Assembly: GCA_964577615.1 (NCBI GenBank)
Contig: CAZNZW010000017.1
Coordinates: 1-51,448 of the forward strand
Length of the DNA: 51,448 bases
DNA from: QNYZ01 sp964577615
Lineage (GTDB): Bacteria; Desulfobacterota; Desulfobacteria; Desulfobacterales; QNYZ01
Direction: 5' to 3'
Positions within the stretch are counted from its first letter, which is position 1; each line of letters begins with the position of its first letter. This document shows, in pieces, positions 43,567 through 51,448 of this stretch. Both the position numbers and the translations under genes were made by a program. Below the pieces are notes generated by a model that was not told where the DNA came from, ran no database searches, and saw only the letters and a list, made by a program, of their open reading frames with translations.

Positions 43567-44261
43567 TTTGTCCCTCTCTTTCTGCGGTGCGGGGTCGGCT
43601 CCGGCGTTTCTTCCGGCCCGGTTCCCAGATACGTGTCGTCATAATCGGTCAGCAGAGCCATTGAAAGGGGGACGAGGATTTCACCCATGCGGTGGTGGCG
43701 GCTTTCCATATCCCGGACCAGGCGGGAAGAAAGCCCGTACAGCGAGTGGGTAAGTTTGTCCATGCTGACCGTGGGGTAAGCGGTGCCCGGGGTGAAGCCG
43801 GACAGGCCACAGGTATGCCCTTTGCCGCCGATGGCCAGGGGAATACCGTAGAGCCGGCAGGTAATGGGGCGGAAATCGTATAAATCACACTGGTGCCGGT
43901 CGTTGAGCAGAGGACAGCGGCTGCGGACCTGTCCCAGGCGCTTGATGATCGTTTCTTCGTTTTGGCCATCCGCCACTTCCCGGGCGGCATGGCGTTTTAT
44001 TTTGTGTAGCTGCCTGTCGGTGCGATTCGCTTTTTCAATAATGGATTCACGCTGATCGGGGGGGAGGGAGCGGTTAAACTGATGGTTTACATAAAGGGCT
44101 TCAATGAATGTCAAGTCAAATAAGGCATGGCAGCAGTCGTCGCAACCTGGTTTGCATTTGACTTCGGCCGGGTAGGACTGGTTGACTTTCTCGAAGACCG
44201 CATCGGTGGTGGCGCGCAGCGCCTCGTATTCCTGAAAGTAGGGTGTGAAATCAAAATCCAT
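43554..44261 (-). CDS. YkgJ-family cysteine cluster protein
   Basis: A 235-residue protein of the Zn/FeS-binding YkgJ (UPF0153-like) family. The ligands are visible as CKPGCDDCCHALFDLT near residue 37 and the later CPLLNDRHQCDLYDFRPITCRLYGIP. AAGGATATC precedes ATG. The C-terminal ~70 residues are unrelated to the cluster (YGLSSRLVRDMESRHHRMGEILVPLSMAL, then a basic tail). Family function is unknown, although a metal-centred role is likely. Its start is about 50 bp from the first parS site. Confidence 0.88.
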   Translation of the reverse strand: MDFDFTPYFQEYEALRATTDAVFEKVNQSYPAEVKCKPGCDDCCHALFDLTFIEALYVNHQFNRSLPPDQRESIIEKANRTDRQLHKIKRHAAREVADGQNEETIIKRLGQVRSRCPLLNDRHQCDLYDFRPITCRLYGIPLAIGGKGHTCGLSGFTPGTAYPTVSMDKLTHSLYGLSSRLVRDMESRHHRMGEILVPLSMALLTDYDDTYLGTGPEETPEPTPHRRKRGTKCTT

Positions 44262-44311
44262 TTTGGATATCCTTGGCTGTAATGAATTAAATGTAAAAAT
44301 GAAGATAGCGT

Positions 44312-44327
44312 TGTTTCACGTGAAACA
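44312..44327. other. parS centromere site 1
   Basis: TGTTTCACGTGAAACA is a perfect palindrome identical to the bacterial chromosomal parS consensus bound by ParB. It lies in the intergenic region between mnmE and the YkgJ-type gene, the kind of origin-proximal position typical of parS. Confidence 0.93.
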
Positions 44328-44355
44328 ATCAGAGGGATCAGCGGTACGGTTAAAT

Positions 44356-44371
44356 TGTTTCACGTGAAACA
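44356..44371. other. parS centromere site 2
   Basis: A second exact TGTTTCACGTGAAACA, 44 bp from the first (about four helical turns, so both present the same DNA face). Paired perfect parS sites strongly suggest a functional ParB loading point. Confidence 0.93.
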
Positions 44372-44400
44372 GCTTATCATGTCCATGCTGGAAAGTCGAT

Positions 44401-45798
44401 TTACTTTCCAATACAAAAACGGCTGAAAATACGGTCAACCAGCGTATCGTCTATGGATTCACCCGTAATCTGGCCCAGGGCATTAATGGCATCGCCAGCT
44501 TCAACCGCGGCGATCTCCAGGGGGGCGTCTGCGGTCAGGGCCTCGATCAGACGATGCGTCGCTTGAAGCGCCGTCTGGATCAACTGATGTTGGCGCAGGT
44601 TGGGGACAATCGGATTTTCTCCGAGGCGGCCATCTTCAACCGACATTGACTGGCGGACGGCGGATTCGAGCTTTTCCAGACCGGTCTGCCTCCGAACGGA
44701 AATGGCAACCACCGGAAAGTCGGCCCATCTGTCAGGCAGGCAGGGGCCATCGCTGGGCGATAACCGGTCGGTCTTGTTGGAAACAATGATGGTATTCTGG
44801 CCTTTCACCAGGTCAAATATTCGGTGGTCGTTATCGTCCAGCGGTCCGGAGGCGTCTGTCATAAACAAAACCAGGTCGGCCTCGGCAATACACGCGCGGG
44901 TTTTTTTAATTCCGATCTGTTCGATCGGGTCTCCGCCATCCCGCACGCCGGCAGTGTCAATGACCAGAATCGGTATCCCCTGTATGGTGACGGACTCTTC
45001 AATCAGATCCCGGGTGGTTCCCGGAATTTCGGTCACAATGGCCCGGTCTTTTTTAATGAGGCAGTTGAGAAGGCTCGATTTGCCGACATTGGGTTTACCG
45101 ACAATGGCCATTTTTATCCCCTCGCGGTAGAGGTGGGCCCGCTGGTATTGTGTGATTAAACGCCTCAGTTCCTTTTCGACATCCGTCTGGATGCGCCGGG
45201 GCAGGGCGCTGTCAATAATCGTATCATCCGGATCCTCGATAAAATCGATGGCCGTTTCAATCAGCGCCAGATAATCGAGCAGATGTTGTCGAAGCGACTG
45301 GATCTGCTTATGCATGGTCCCGTTCATCTGGGTCATGGCCATGCGCAGAGCCTGATCGGATTTCGATTCGATAATATCGATGACGCTCTCCGCCTGGTCA
45401 AGGGTGAGCCGGCCGTTTAAAAAGGCGCGTTTGGTGAATTCGCCGGGTTCGGCGAGGCGGGCGCCATTCTCCAGAACCAGAGACAGGATCCGGCTGAGCG
45501 TGGCTATGCCCGAATGCGCCTGGATTTCGATGATATCTTCCCGGGTGTACGAATGCGGTGCCTGCATAAAAGCGAGCAGGACTTCATCGACCCTGTCACC
45601 CGTCGCCGGGTCGACAACATGTCCGTGATAAAGATGATGGGATCTGAAAACGGGAGGCTTTTTGTCCGGGCGCGGCGTCTGTGAAGCGCGAAACAGGGTA
45701 TCGGCAATGGAAAGCGCGCGCGGGCCCGAAATTTTGATGATACCGATTCCTCCCGTGCCAAGCGGGGTAGAAATGGCGGCGATGGTTGAGAGGCTCAT
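44401..45798 (-). CDS. mnmE: tRNA modification GTPase MnmE (TrmE)
   Basis: A 465-residue GTPase that with MnmG modifies the wobble uridine of certain tRNAs. The N-terminal tetrahydrofolate-binding domain begins STIAAISTPLGTGGIGIIKISG. The G domain has G1 GKPNVGKSSLLN, a DTAGVRD switch and NKTD specificity motif, and the protein ends in FCIGK, the C-terminal Cys required for activity. Length is normal. mnmG, usually next, is not in the window. It follows the GAF-LuxR regulator by 15 bp. Confidence 0.97.
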   Translation of the reverse strand: MSLSTIAAISTPLGTGGIGIIKISGPRALSIADTLFRASQTPRPDKKPPVFRSHHLYHGHVVDPATGDRVDEVLLAFMQAPHSYTREDIIEIQAHSGIATLSRILSLVLENGARLAEPGEFTKRAFLNGRLTLDQAESVIDIIESKSDQALRMAMTQMNGTMHKQIQSLRQHLLDYLALIETAIDFIEDPDDTIIDSALPRRIQTDVEKELRRLITQYQRAHLYREGIKMAIVGKPNVGKSSLLNCLIKKDRAIVTEIPGTTRDLIEESVTIQGIPILVIDTAGVRDGGDPIEQIGIKKTRACIAEADLVLFMTDASGPLDDNDHRIFDLVKGQNTIIVSNKTDRLSPSDGPCLPDRWADFPVVAISVRRQTGLEKLESAVRQSMSVEDGRLGENPIVPNLRQHQLIQTALQATHRLIEALTADAPLEIAAVEAGDAINALGQITGESIDDTLVDRIFSRFCIGK

Positions 45799-45813
45799 GG
45801 AAAAAGATCGTTT

Positions 45814-46971
45814 TTAATGGTCAGTAAGAGCAGACATCCAGTCCTCTTGCGGAAACGTCAGGCGCATGAGATGGATACGCAGGTTTATTTTTCGATTATT
45901 AATTCCCAGCTTGGCCCGAAGATTGCGGCGATGCGTTTCCACCGTCCGACGGGTGATCCCCATAAACCGGGCAATTTCCAGGTTATTCTTTCCCTGGCAG
46001 ATGAGATTGGCGATATCAAACTCCCTTCGTGTCAACCCCAGCTGTTCAAGAGACAGTCGGTGGGCGAACGGAGAAACGATGTCTTTGAGGTTATGTTTGA
46101 GGATTTCGACCAGCGCCGCCTGGCGGTCATTCAGCCCGGAGTCGGCCAATTCGTCCAGATAAGGTGTCAGCAGCTTCCGGACGTTCGTCATGACGGATTC
46201 TTCCAGCTGTTTTTTGTCATCCGTTCTTTTTTTCAGAACGACTTTCATGGCCACATTCATTTCTCTCAGATATCGGGATTTGATCACCAGTTCCGCTTCC
46301 CGTTCCCTGAGTTTTTTTTCGGTTTCCTTTCGAATGGCGATCTGGTCCTGTGCGCGGGAAAACAGTTCGGCATTGGTGATGGCAACCCCTGCACTGGCGG
46401 CAAGCCCGGCCATGGTTTTGAGCAGGCGGTGGTTAAATCGATTCGGGGTCGTATCCACCACCTGCAGTGTTCCTATAACCTTGTCTTTGGTTTTCAGGGG
46501 GACCCCCATGATTGAGCGTATTTCGAGCCCCGTTTCCTGATCAACCTGCTTAAAATGCCGAATATCGTTCCGCGTATCGGCGATCAAAACGCGCTCTCCA
46601 CTTTTGGCAATCCAGCCGACCACGCCGGTACCAATCGGCAGTCGCCAGCCGCAGACAAGATCGCTCCGGCGTCCCGTGGCCTGGCGACAGACCAGTTCTC
46701 CGGCATCAAAATCGATAAGCCAGACAGAACAACCGACCACACCCAGCAGCGTTCTCACTTTTTCGATCAAAACGGTCAGTACCTCATCGATTTCAAGGCT
46801 GGAGTTAATCACCCGTGCCGCGCGGTAGAGCAGATCCAGTTCCCGGTTGATTTGACGCAGAGAGCCTTTTGTCAGGCTGGTCGATTCTCTTCGCGATGAA
46901 TCCATTGTATGGCTGGTACCTCGTTTGATCGCAGTGGCGGGCGTACCGAGCGATGGTCTCCGATACTTCAT
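45814..46971 (-). CDS. GAF-domain LuxR-type transcriptional regulator
   Basis: A 385-residue regulator. A GAF domain occupies roughly residues 50-205 (LDLLYRAARVINSSLEIDEVLTVLIEKVRTLLG, then GTGVVGWIAKSGERVLI and SIMGVPLKTKDKVIGTLQVVD). A coiled coil (~205-255) leads to a LuxR HTH at the C-terminus (LTRREFDIANLICQGKNNLEIARFMGITRRTVETHRRNLR). No receiver or kinase is present. ATG 46971 has GAG five bases upstream; ATG 46905 is an alternative. It is 15 bp upstream of mnmE on the same strand, an unexpected co-transcription. The ligand is unknown. Confidence 0.85.
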   Translation of the reverse strand: MKYRRPSLGTPATAIKRGTSHTMDSSRRESTSLTKGSLRQINRELDLLYRAARVINSSLEIDEVLTVLIEKVRTLLGVVGCSVWLIDFDAGELVCRQATGRRSDLVCGWRLPIGTGVVGWIAKSGERVLIADTRNDIRHFKQVDQETGLEIRSIMGVPLKTKDKVIGTLQVVDTTPNRFNHRLLKTMAGLAASAGVAITNAELFSRAQDQIAIRKETEKKLREREAELVIKSRYLREMNVAMKVVLKKRTDDKKQLEESVMTNVRKLLTPYLDELADSGLNDRQAALVEILKHNLKDIVSPFAHRLSLEQLGLTRREFDIANLICQGKNNLEIARFMGITRRTVETHRRNLRAKLGINNRKINLRIHLMRLTFPQEDWMSALTDH

Positions 46972-47245
46972 ATCATCTCAAAAAGCGCACGGGCTTTCAA
47001 GGGCCAAAAAAGAAAGATGCCCGGATGGCCGGCATGGAGGGCGATTTGCCCGCCTGCCCGTGCTGAAGCGGGTGGCAGCCGTATCTCGGCGGATTTCAGC
47101 CTTTTTCGCAGCCATATCGCTTGATTCCTGATATTTTTTCCTATACAACAAATTTGTATCAATAAATTGCAGAGTTATACGCTGGAGGGAATAAATCCGA
47201 AAATCCACTTTGATCGGAAACGGATAAGCGCCAAAGGGAAACGAT

Positions 47246-48436
47246 ATGGATAATGTTCTTGTTGTCGATGATGACCCGAAAGAGCTGATTAACTTTCAGG
47301 AATGGTTCAAGGTGCTGTACCATTTCGAAGTGGCGATTGCTTCCGATGGTGAAAAAGCCATTGATATGTTAAAAAAGAAAGATATCAGCGTGTTTTGCAC
47401 GGGAGTCAATATCCCTAAAATCGATGGACTGGAGCTTCTTGCCTATGTTACCCGCTCTCATCCGGAAACGCCCTGTATTGTGATGTCGGAATACGGCGTG
47501 CCGTGGTTTCATGAAAAACAGGATCGGCAGGATGTTCTCTACTATGTTGAAAAGCCGGTTCACCCGGAGGCCCTGGCCACAGCGATATTTGTGGGGCTGG
47601 TACTGACCGATGAGGGGGTGGCGTACAAAGGCATCTCCGTGCGCAGTTTTTTACCGCTTATTCGAGAAACCCATAAAACCTGCGGCCTTGAGATTGAGTC
47701 CCGGGATCGGGGCCGGGGCCAGATCTATTTTGAAAAAGGTCAGATCGTCGGTGCTTCCTGCAACGGGCTCAAGGGCGAAGAGGCCGTTATCCGGATGGCG
47801 GTGTGGGAAAGAATAAAATTGAATTTTTTTAATCTCCCGGAAGAGATGCAGGGGCGTTCATCTGATATTAACCTGACGGGGATTCTTGATATTTACTGGC
47901 GCGGCAAGCGGCCCCGGATCCTCCCGCACCCCCCGTCGGCACCGCGGACTTTCTCAAAAACCCGACCGGCGCGGCATTCGGCCCCGGATATTGTCAAAAA
48001 AACCGAAGAAACCATCGAAGATAAGGTGAAAAAATTTCTGCGGGAAGCCGGTCAGACGTTAAAAACGATTCCGGGATATCAGGCGGCCGGCATTCTCGGT
48101 AATGATTGGGGGACGATAGCTCTGGACCTGGCCGGAGATGTTGATTTTGTAGCCATCAGCAAACTGGTCCAGCGGATGGTCGCCGCCACAAAAGCGGATG
48201 AAGATAATAAACTGGGCCGATGCCAGGGGCTGACCCTGCAGACGCCGGCGCATACCATGATCTTTCTGGATACGGGGAAGGATTACCGCGTCATTGTTGT
48301 CATGGCCCCGGAAAGTAACTGGTATTTTGCCAAATGCCGTGTGGAAGGGGGGCTGTTGAGGGAATTGAAAAGCGTTTTCTGGGACCGGGTGAAACGAAAA
48401 AACGGTGCGTTCCAATCCCCCCGCATTGATGTGTAA
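47246..48436 (+). CDS. Pseudo-receiver / PATAN (DUF4388) / roadblock-like protein
   Basis: A 396-residue protein. Residues 1-120 are a receiver fold (VLVVDDDPKEL, VEKPV), but the phospho-acceptor is missing: position 53 is Gly in CTGVNIPKIDG, so it cannot be phosphorylated in the usual way. Residues ~125-205 match the PATAN/DUF4388 pattern (GISVRSFLPLIRETHKTCGLEI, GQIYFEKGQIVGASC). After a Pro/Arg linker, residues ~255-380 look like a roadblock/MglB fold (TLKTIPGYQAAGILGNDWGTIALD). Such combinations occur around MglA-type polarity systems, but no MglA is seen here. AAAGGGA precedes ATG. Confidence 0.72.
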   Translation: MDNVLVVDDDPKELINFQEWFKVLYHFEVAIASDGEKAIDMLKKKDISVFCTGVNIPKIDGLELLAYVTRSHPETPCIVMSEYGVPWFHEKQDRQDVLYYVEKPVHPEALATAIFVGLVLTDEGVAYKGISVRSFLPLIRETHKTCGLEIESRDRGRGQIYFEKGQIVGASCNGLKGEEAVIRMAVWERIKLNFFNLPEEMQGRSSDINLTGILDIYWRGKRPRILPHPPSAPRTFSKTRPARHSAPDIVKKTEETIEDKVKKFLREAGQTLKTIPGYQAAGILGNDWGTIALDLAGDVDFVAISKLVQRMVAATKADEDNKLGRCQGLTLQTPAHTMIFLDTGKDYRVIVVMAPESNWYFAKCRVEGGLLRELKSVFWDRVKRKNGAFQSPRIDV

Positions 48437-48511
48437 TCCCGGGATGCGCATTTTCCGCCGGTGCAGCAGATTGACGGACCGGGCGATCCAGTCAGTCCGG
48501 CCGTCCGGGCA

Positions 48512-49936
48512 TTAGAACCCGCCGCCCGTATGAAATCCACCGCCCCCGCCAAATCCGCCACCCAATCCACCGGAGGTGCCGGAACCGATACTGCCGCCAA
48601 AGCCCCCCCCCATGCCCCCGCCGAATCCGCGACCGAAACCGCCGGGCATGTGCCGGCGCATAAACTGGCCTTCCCGGCCAATGCGGTCCCGAAGTTCGTA
48701 CGCAGACAGGCCGCCCTGCAATAACTGGCCGAGCAATATGGCCATCTGAAAGCCGGATGGAAAGCGGAACATCTGTGAGTCGTAATTACGCTGGCGGTAC
48801 CAGCGCCGCAGATCCTCCAGTTCGTTGGTTTTATTCTGACGATTGCGGAGTTCGGATTTCAGATCCCGCAATTCGCGCTCCGTGCGGGTCTGGTTATCTT
48901 CAAGCTCCAGGAGGCGCGACACAAATACGTCGTCTTCGGGCGTGGGCGTCGACCGTGCCTGGCGGTAAAGCTCCGACAGTTCCCGGCGCTTGAGCTGGCT
49001 GACCTGAAGCTGAATGGCCTGCTTGGTATACGCATCATTGCCTGTCGAGTATTCCGTTCTTTTGGTCAGAAGGTCCCGGTTCCTGAGCTCGTTTTTTTCG
49101 ATCCGCGCCTCCAATTTTTTCAAGGCCGTCTGCGTGTCTTCCAGGGATGCCCGCAATTTATCGATTCCGCCGGCTTTGGCGGCTTCTTCCTGTTTTCGTT
49201 CCAGCGCCTGCTGCAGCAGGGTTGTTTTTTGCTGCAGGGTATCGGCATGGGCCTTCAGCCGGACAGGTAACATCGTCAGCATATGGTAGTTGGGCCGGTT
49301 TTCGTCATAATGAACAATGCGGGCGATCCAGGCGTCCAGGGATCGGCTCAGCCATCCCCCCTGGTAATCCGGTGTCTGGTAGTGGCGGTTCCACAGGTAC
49401 ATAAAGAGGGCGTCATCCTGATACGGCTGCCCTTTTTCCTGCTGGTCGTTTTCGGCCTGGTCGGCTTTTTTCCGGGCCTGTTCGGCCTGGGCCACGGCGG
49501 CCGCCAGGCGGGCCTGCAGGTCTTTGTAATCCGCTGTTTCGGCCAGCCGGGTTTCAATTTTCGTCAGCTGGTCATCAATTTCAGCCAGAATCGTATCCCG
49601 CGTTTCACCCAGGGTCTGCCGCTCTGTGGTCAGTTCCGCCAGCGCATTAAACCCCCGGGCAATGTCGGCCTCCAGGGATTCGGCGGCCGCTTTTTTCTGT
49701 TCAAGCAGGGCGAGAATGGCCCGGTCGGTGTCGTCCAGGCGCCCGACGACGCGTTGGGCGATGAGGTCGTCAAGCCGGACTTTGGCCAGTTGGCGGTATT
49801 GATCCGTGGTTTCCCGGCGCAATTCGTCGAGACGCTGTCCCAGCCGGGTCATTCGCTGATGCAGGCTGTCGAGCGACGAGCGGGTATCGGCAAGGTGCTG
49901 ATCAATAAGCTGCAATGAAGTCAGGCCGTCAAGCAT
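48512..49936 (-). CDS. Coiled-coil protein with glycine-rich C-terminal tail
   Basis: A 474-residue protein dominated by long coiled coils (residues ~5-170 and ~225-385, e.g. LRASLEDTQTALKKLEARIEKNEL). The C-terminal ~45 residues are Gly/Phe repeats (GGFGRGFGGGMGGGFGG), a low-complexity tail able to self-associate or anchor in the envelope. No signal peptide is evident. It follows the DUF6384-like gene by 10 bp, so the two are probably co-expressed. Its family is not recognised; PspA- or TelA-associated coiled-coil proteins are a possible comparison. Confidence 0.7.
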   Translation of the reverse strand: MLDGLTSLQLIDQHLADTRSSLDSLHQRMTRLGQRLDELRRETTDQYRQLAKVRLDDLIAQRVVGRLDDTDRAILALLEQKKAAAESLEADIARGFNALAELTTERQTLGETRDTILAEIDDQLTKIETRLAETADYKDLQARLAAAVAQAEQARKKADQAENDQQEKGQPYQDDALFMYLWNRHYQTPDYQGGWLSRSLDAWIARIVHYDENRPNYHMLTMLPVRLKAHADTLQQKTTLLQQALERKQEEAAKAGGIDKLRASLEDTQTALKKLEARIEKNELRNRDLLTKRTEYSTGNDAYTKQAIQLQVSQLKRRELSELYRQARSTPTPEDDVFVSRLLELEDNQTRTERELRDLKSELRNRQNKTNELEDLRRWYRQRNYDSQMFRFPSGFQMAILLGQLLQGGLSAYELRDRIGREGQFMRRHMPGGFGRGFGGGMGGGFGGSIGSGTSGGLGGGFGGGGGFHTGGGF

Positions 49937-49946
49937 GCGGTCTCCT

Positions 49947-51044
49947 TTACCATTTCGTGATAGCGGCCCCGGTGGTTGGTACCATATATTGAAAAGTCAG
50001 GTATCCCTGTTTTTTCAGCCCAATGCGGTTGTGCTGGATAATACCGTCATCCATTTTGTCGCGTTTGACCTGATCGAAAACCGCCGCGCTGACGCGGACT
50101 CCCCATTTATCGACCATCTGGGTTCGGCCGTCTTCTTCATTTGTTATCGGCAGGGATAATCGTTTTCCCTCCGGGGTTACCGCCTCGACAATAATATAGT
50201 AATTCCGGGAAGATGTGTTTTTTTCAGGTACGCGCCAGATCCCACTGGGTTCGTTGGGGCGCGAGACGATTTTAATGGAAAATGCCTGCTGCAGTCGGGT
50301 CAGCAATTGATTCAAGGTGTGAAGGGCCCCGTCGGCCGCCTTCATCCGCCCGTCGACAAGGGCCTGGCGGCCCTGGCGATAGATGCTTTCCGCCTGTTTC
50401 TGGACCGCCGGCTCACGGGCCGCGGCCAGAACCTGTTTCTTTCTGGTTTCCAGCTGGCCGGGAAGCCGGGCGAGTTGTTCCAGCGTGTTGGCCTGGGTCA
50501 GCGCTGTTTGGGCGTGGCCTTCGGCCAGAGACTTTTTGGCCTGCCGGTAAAGCTGCTGCCCGGTCTGTGCCATTTCCGCCCCTGGATGACTTTTCTGAAA
50601 CTGCTGCCAGGCCTGTTCGACCGCCTGGACGGATCGGGTCATCCGGCGTTGGGCCGGCCGGACGTAAACCAGCTGGTAAATCAGGATGATACCAAACAAG
50701 CCGGCGAAAAGACCGGCCAGTGCCTTGGTCCAGAAACCCCGGCGAACGTAGAGCCCGGCGAGCAGCGTACTAAGTCCTTTTTCAGGCGGTTTATAGGTAA
50801 AACGCTCTTCCCGCAGGGCGGCCACGGCTTCGGCGATGATTTCATCGGAGACGGTCAGGCCCTGATCGGCGTAGAGTTTGCGGACCTTGGCAACCATGGC
50901 CCGGTCGGTATCTTCTGTGCCCAGTTCCCGTTCAACAACTGACCGGTTGTACCGCAGTGTATCAACCACATCCATGGTCAGCATGATGTCGTTCAATTCG
51001 ATATTTTGATCATCGCCGGGTTTTTTTTGCGAAGAAGCAGCCAT
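49947..51044 (-). CDS. DUF6384-like membrane protein
   Basis: A 365-residue protein with a cytoplasmic N-terminal part (IELNDIMLTMDVVDTLRY, TVSDEIIAEAVAALREERFTYKPP), a single transmembrane segment near residues 105-125 (ALAGLFAGLFGIILIYQLVY), then a coiled-coil stalk and a C-terminal globular domain. The N-terminal part resembles the DUF6384 family, commonly next to TelA-type proteins. It sits between the coiled-coil gene (10 bp) and the TelA-like gene (167 bp upstream). Function is unknown; an envelope-stress role is plausible from the neighbourhood. Confidence 0.7.
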   Translation of the reverse strand: MAASSQKKPGDDQNIELNDIMLTMDVVDTLRYNRSVVERELGTEDTDRAMVAKVRKLYADQGLTVSDEIIAEAVAALREERFTYKPPEKGLSTLLAGLYVRRGFWTKALAGLFAGLFGIILIYQLVYVRPAQRRMTRSVQAVEQAWQQFQKSHPGAEMAQTGQQLYRQAKKSLAEGHAQTALTQANTLEQLARLPGQLETRKKQVLAAAREPAVQKQAESIYRQGRQALVDGRMKAADGALHTLNQLLTRLQQAFSIKIVSRPNEPSGIWRVPEKNTSSRNYYIIVEAVTPEGKRLSLPITNEEDGRTQMVDKWGVRVSAAVFDQVKRDKMDDGIIQHNRIGLKKQGYLTFQYMVPTTGAAITKW

Positions 51045-51211
51045 AAAGACCCCTGGTTTGTAGATAGGATTCAGTGGGTTCAGGCGATCAGGGAGCCGGT
51101 AGGCGATATTCCCGACTGGCGCCTCGATGCGGCCTGCCCAGCCTGTAACAAGTAAACCCCTGATACGATCAATATGTTGATCCAGTGACCGATCGAATGG
51201 TTCTCAGCCGG

Positions 51212-51448
51212 TTATCCGTTGGCAATGGCCTGGGTTGCCAGGTGCGCCATCCGTTTTTTGCCGTCTTCCACGGCCTGGCGAATTTCGTTTTCGTTCTGGG
51301 AGCTTAAAGCCCGCATTTCTGAGATAAGAGACCGCGATTTTTCCTGAAAGTTGATGACCGAATCGACGAGTTTTTTAACCGATTCGGCGCGCAATGTGGG
51401 GCCATACCCGGCGCGCAGCGCGTCTTCCTGGACCTTGGTGCCCACATC
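51212..51448 (-). CDS. TelA-like protein, C-terminal part (truncated by window end)
   Basis: The last ~78 codons of a gene whose start lies beyond base 51448; the frame is open to the edge, so a GTG at 51445 should not be taken as the start. The visible residues (VQEDALRAGYGPTLRAESVKK, then SVINFQEKSRSLISEMRALSSQNENEIRQAVEDGKKRM) are helical and resemble the end of toxic-anion-resistance TelA proteins. DUF6384-like and coiled-coil neighbours support the call. A different coiled-coil protein cannot be excluded. Confidence 0.5.
   Translation of the reverse strand, partial: DVGTKVQEDALRAGYGPTLRAESVKKLVDSVINFQEKSRSLISEMRALSSQNENEIRQAVEDGKKRMAHLATQAIANG

Noticed and set aside
1..51448. tRNA, rRNA, CRISPR arrays, insertion sequences, prophage genes
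   Set aside because: None recognised on reading either strand; no transposase- or integrase-like products and no spaced direct repeats beyond those listed.

Overview
The window looks like chromosomal DNA of an anaerobic, sulfate-reducer-type Desulfobacterota (Desulfobacteraceae/Desulfosarcinaceae-like). The grounds are an Hdr/Qmo-like flavin-FeS complex with TusA and DsrE sulfur carriers, a molybdopterin formate dehydrogenase with selenocysteine, a second selenoprotein of the peroxiredoxin-like fold, a sigma-54 activator with matching promoters, and a PHP-UvrD helicase fusion. The assignment rests on gene content read by eye, not on a database search. One 100-N scaffold gap at 10611-10710 appears to be artificial.

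Layout: 1-4409 holds the 3' end of endonuclease III and a leftward two-component operon (kinase-like/receiver fusion, full sensor kinase, degenerate kinase, single receiver). 4548-9257 holds a PPDK-type ATP-binding protein and a PHP-UvrD helicase. 9452-15319 is an AT-richer block with an RdgC-like protein in two same-frame pieces, dnaN, gyrB and thyX; an AT-rich stretch with DnaA-box-like 9-mers lies before dnaN. Two perfect parS sites lie at 44312-44371 beside mnmE, so the window is probably origin-proximal. 15358-20921 has an NADH/FeS oxidoreductase facing a selenocysteine formate dehydrogenase plus M48 protease. 21069-25716 is housekeeping (VanZ, thrS, RNase D, YhbY, hydrolase). 25933-28547 is a TetR-controlled stress operon: TetR, Old Yellow Enzyme-type reductase, UxxC selenoprotein and a tiny Cys-rich ORF, with a 20-bp perfect palindrome as the likely operator. 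28652-31648 is a GldA/F/G-like ABC exporter with a secreted protein.

The most interesting region is 31754-41960. A leftward operon (Cys-less TusA, TusA, MvhD, two HdrA-like flavoproteins, winged-helix protein, QmoC-like membrane subunit, DsrE) is preceded by a sigma-54 promoter. Next to it is a divergent sigma-54 activator with a cysteine-rich PAS domain and an array of GTTAAA repeats. Directly after the activator a second, near-identical sigma-54 promoter is followed about 95 nt later by a strong intrinsic terminator with no gene between, so it predicts a sigma-54-dependent small RNA carrying two UUACCUC motifs. A CoA-disulfide-reductase/rhodanese fusion lies next door. I read the whole as a regulated sulfane-sulfur/persulfide electron-transfer system linked to the quinone pool; that function is inference.

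42212-51448 contains a lipoprotein beta-propeller, a YkgJ-type protein, parS, mnmE, a GAF-LuxR regulator, a pseudo-receiver/PATAN/roadblock protein, and a coiled-coil/DUF6384/TelA-like cluster cut by the window end.
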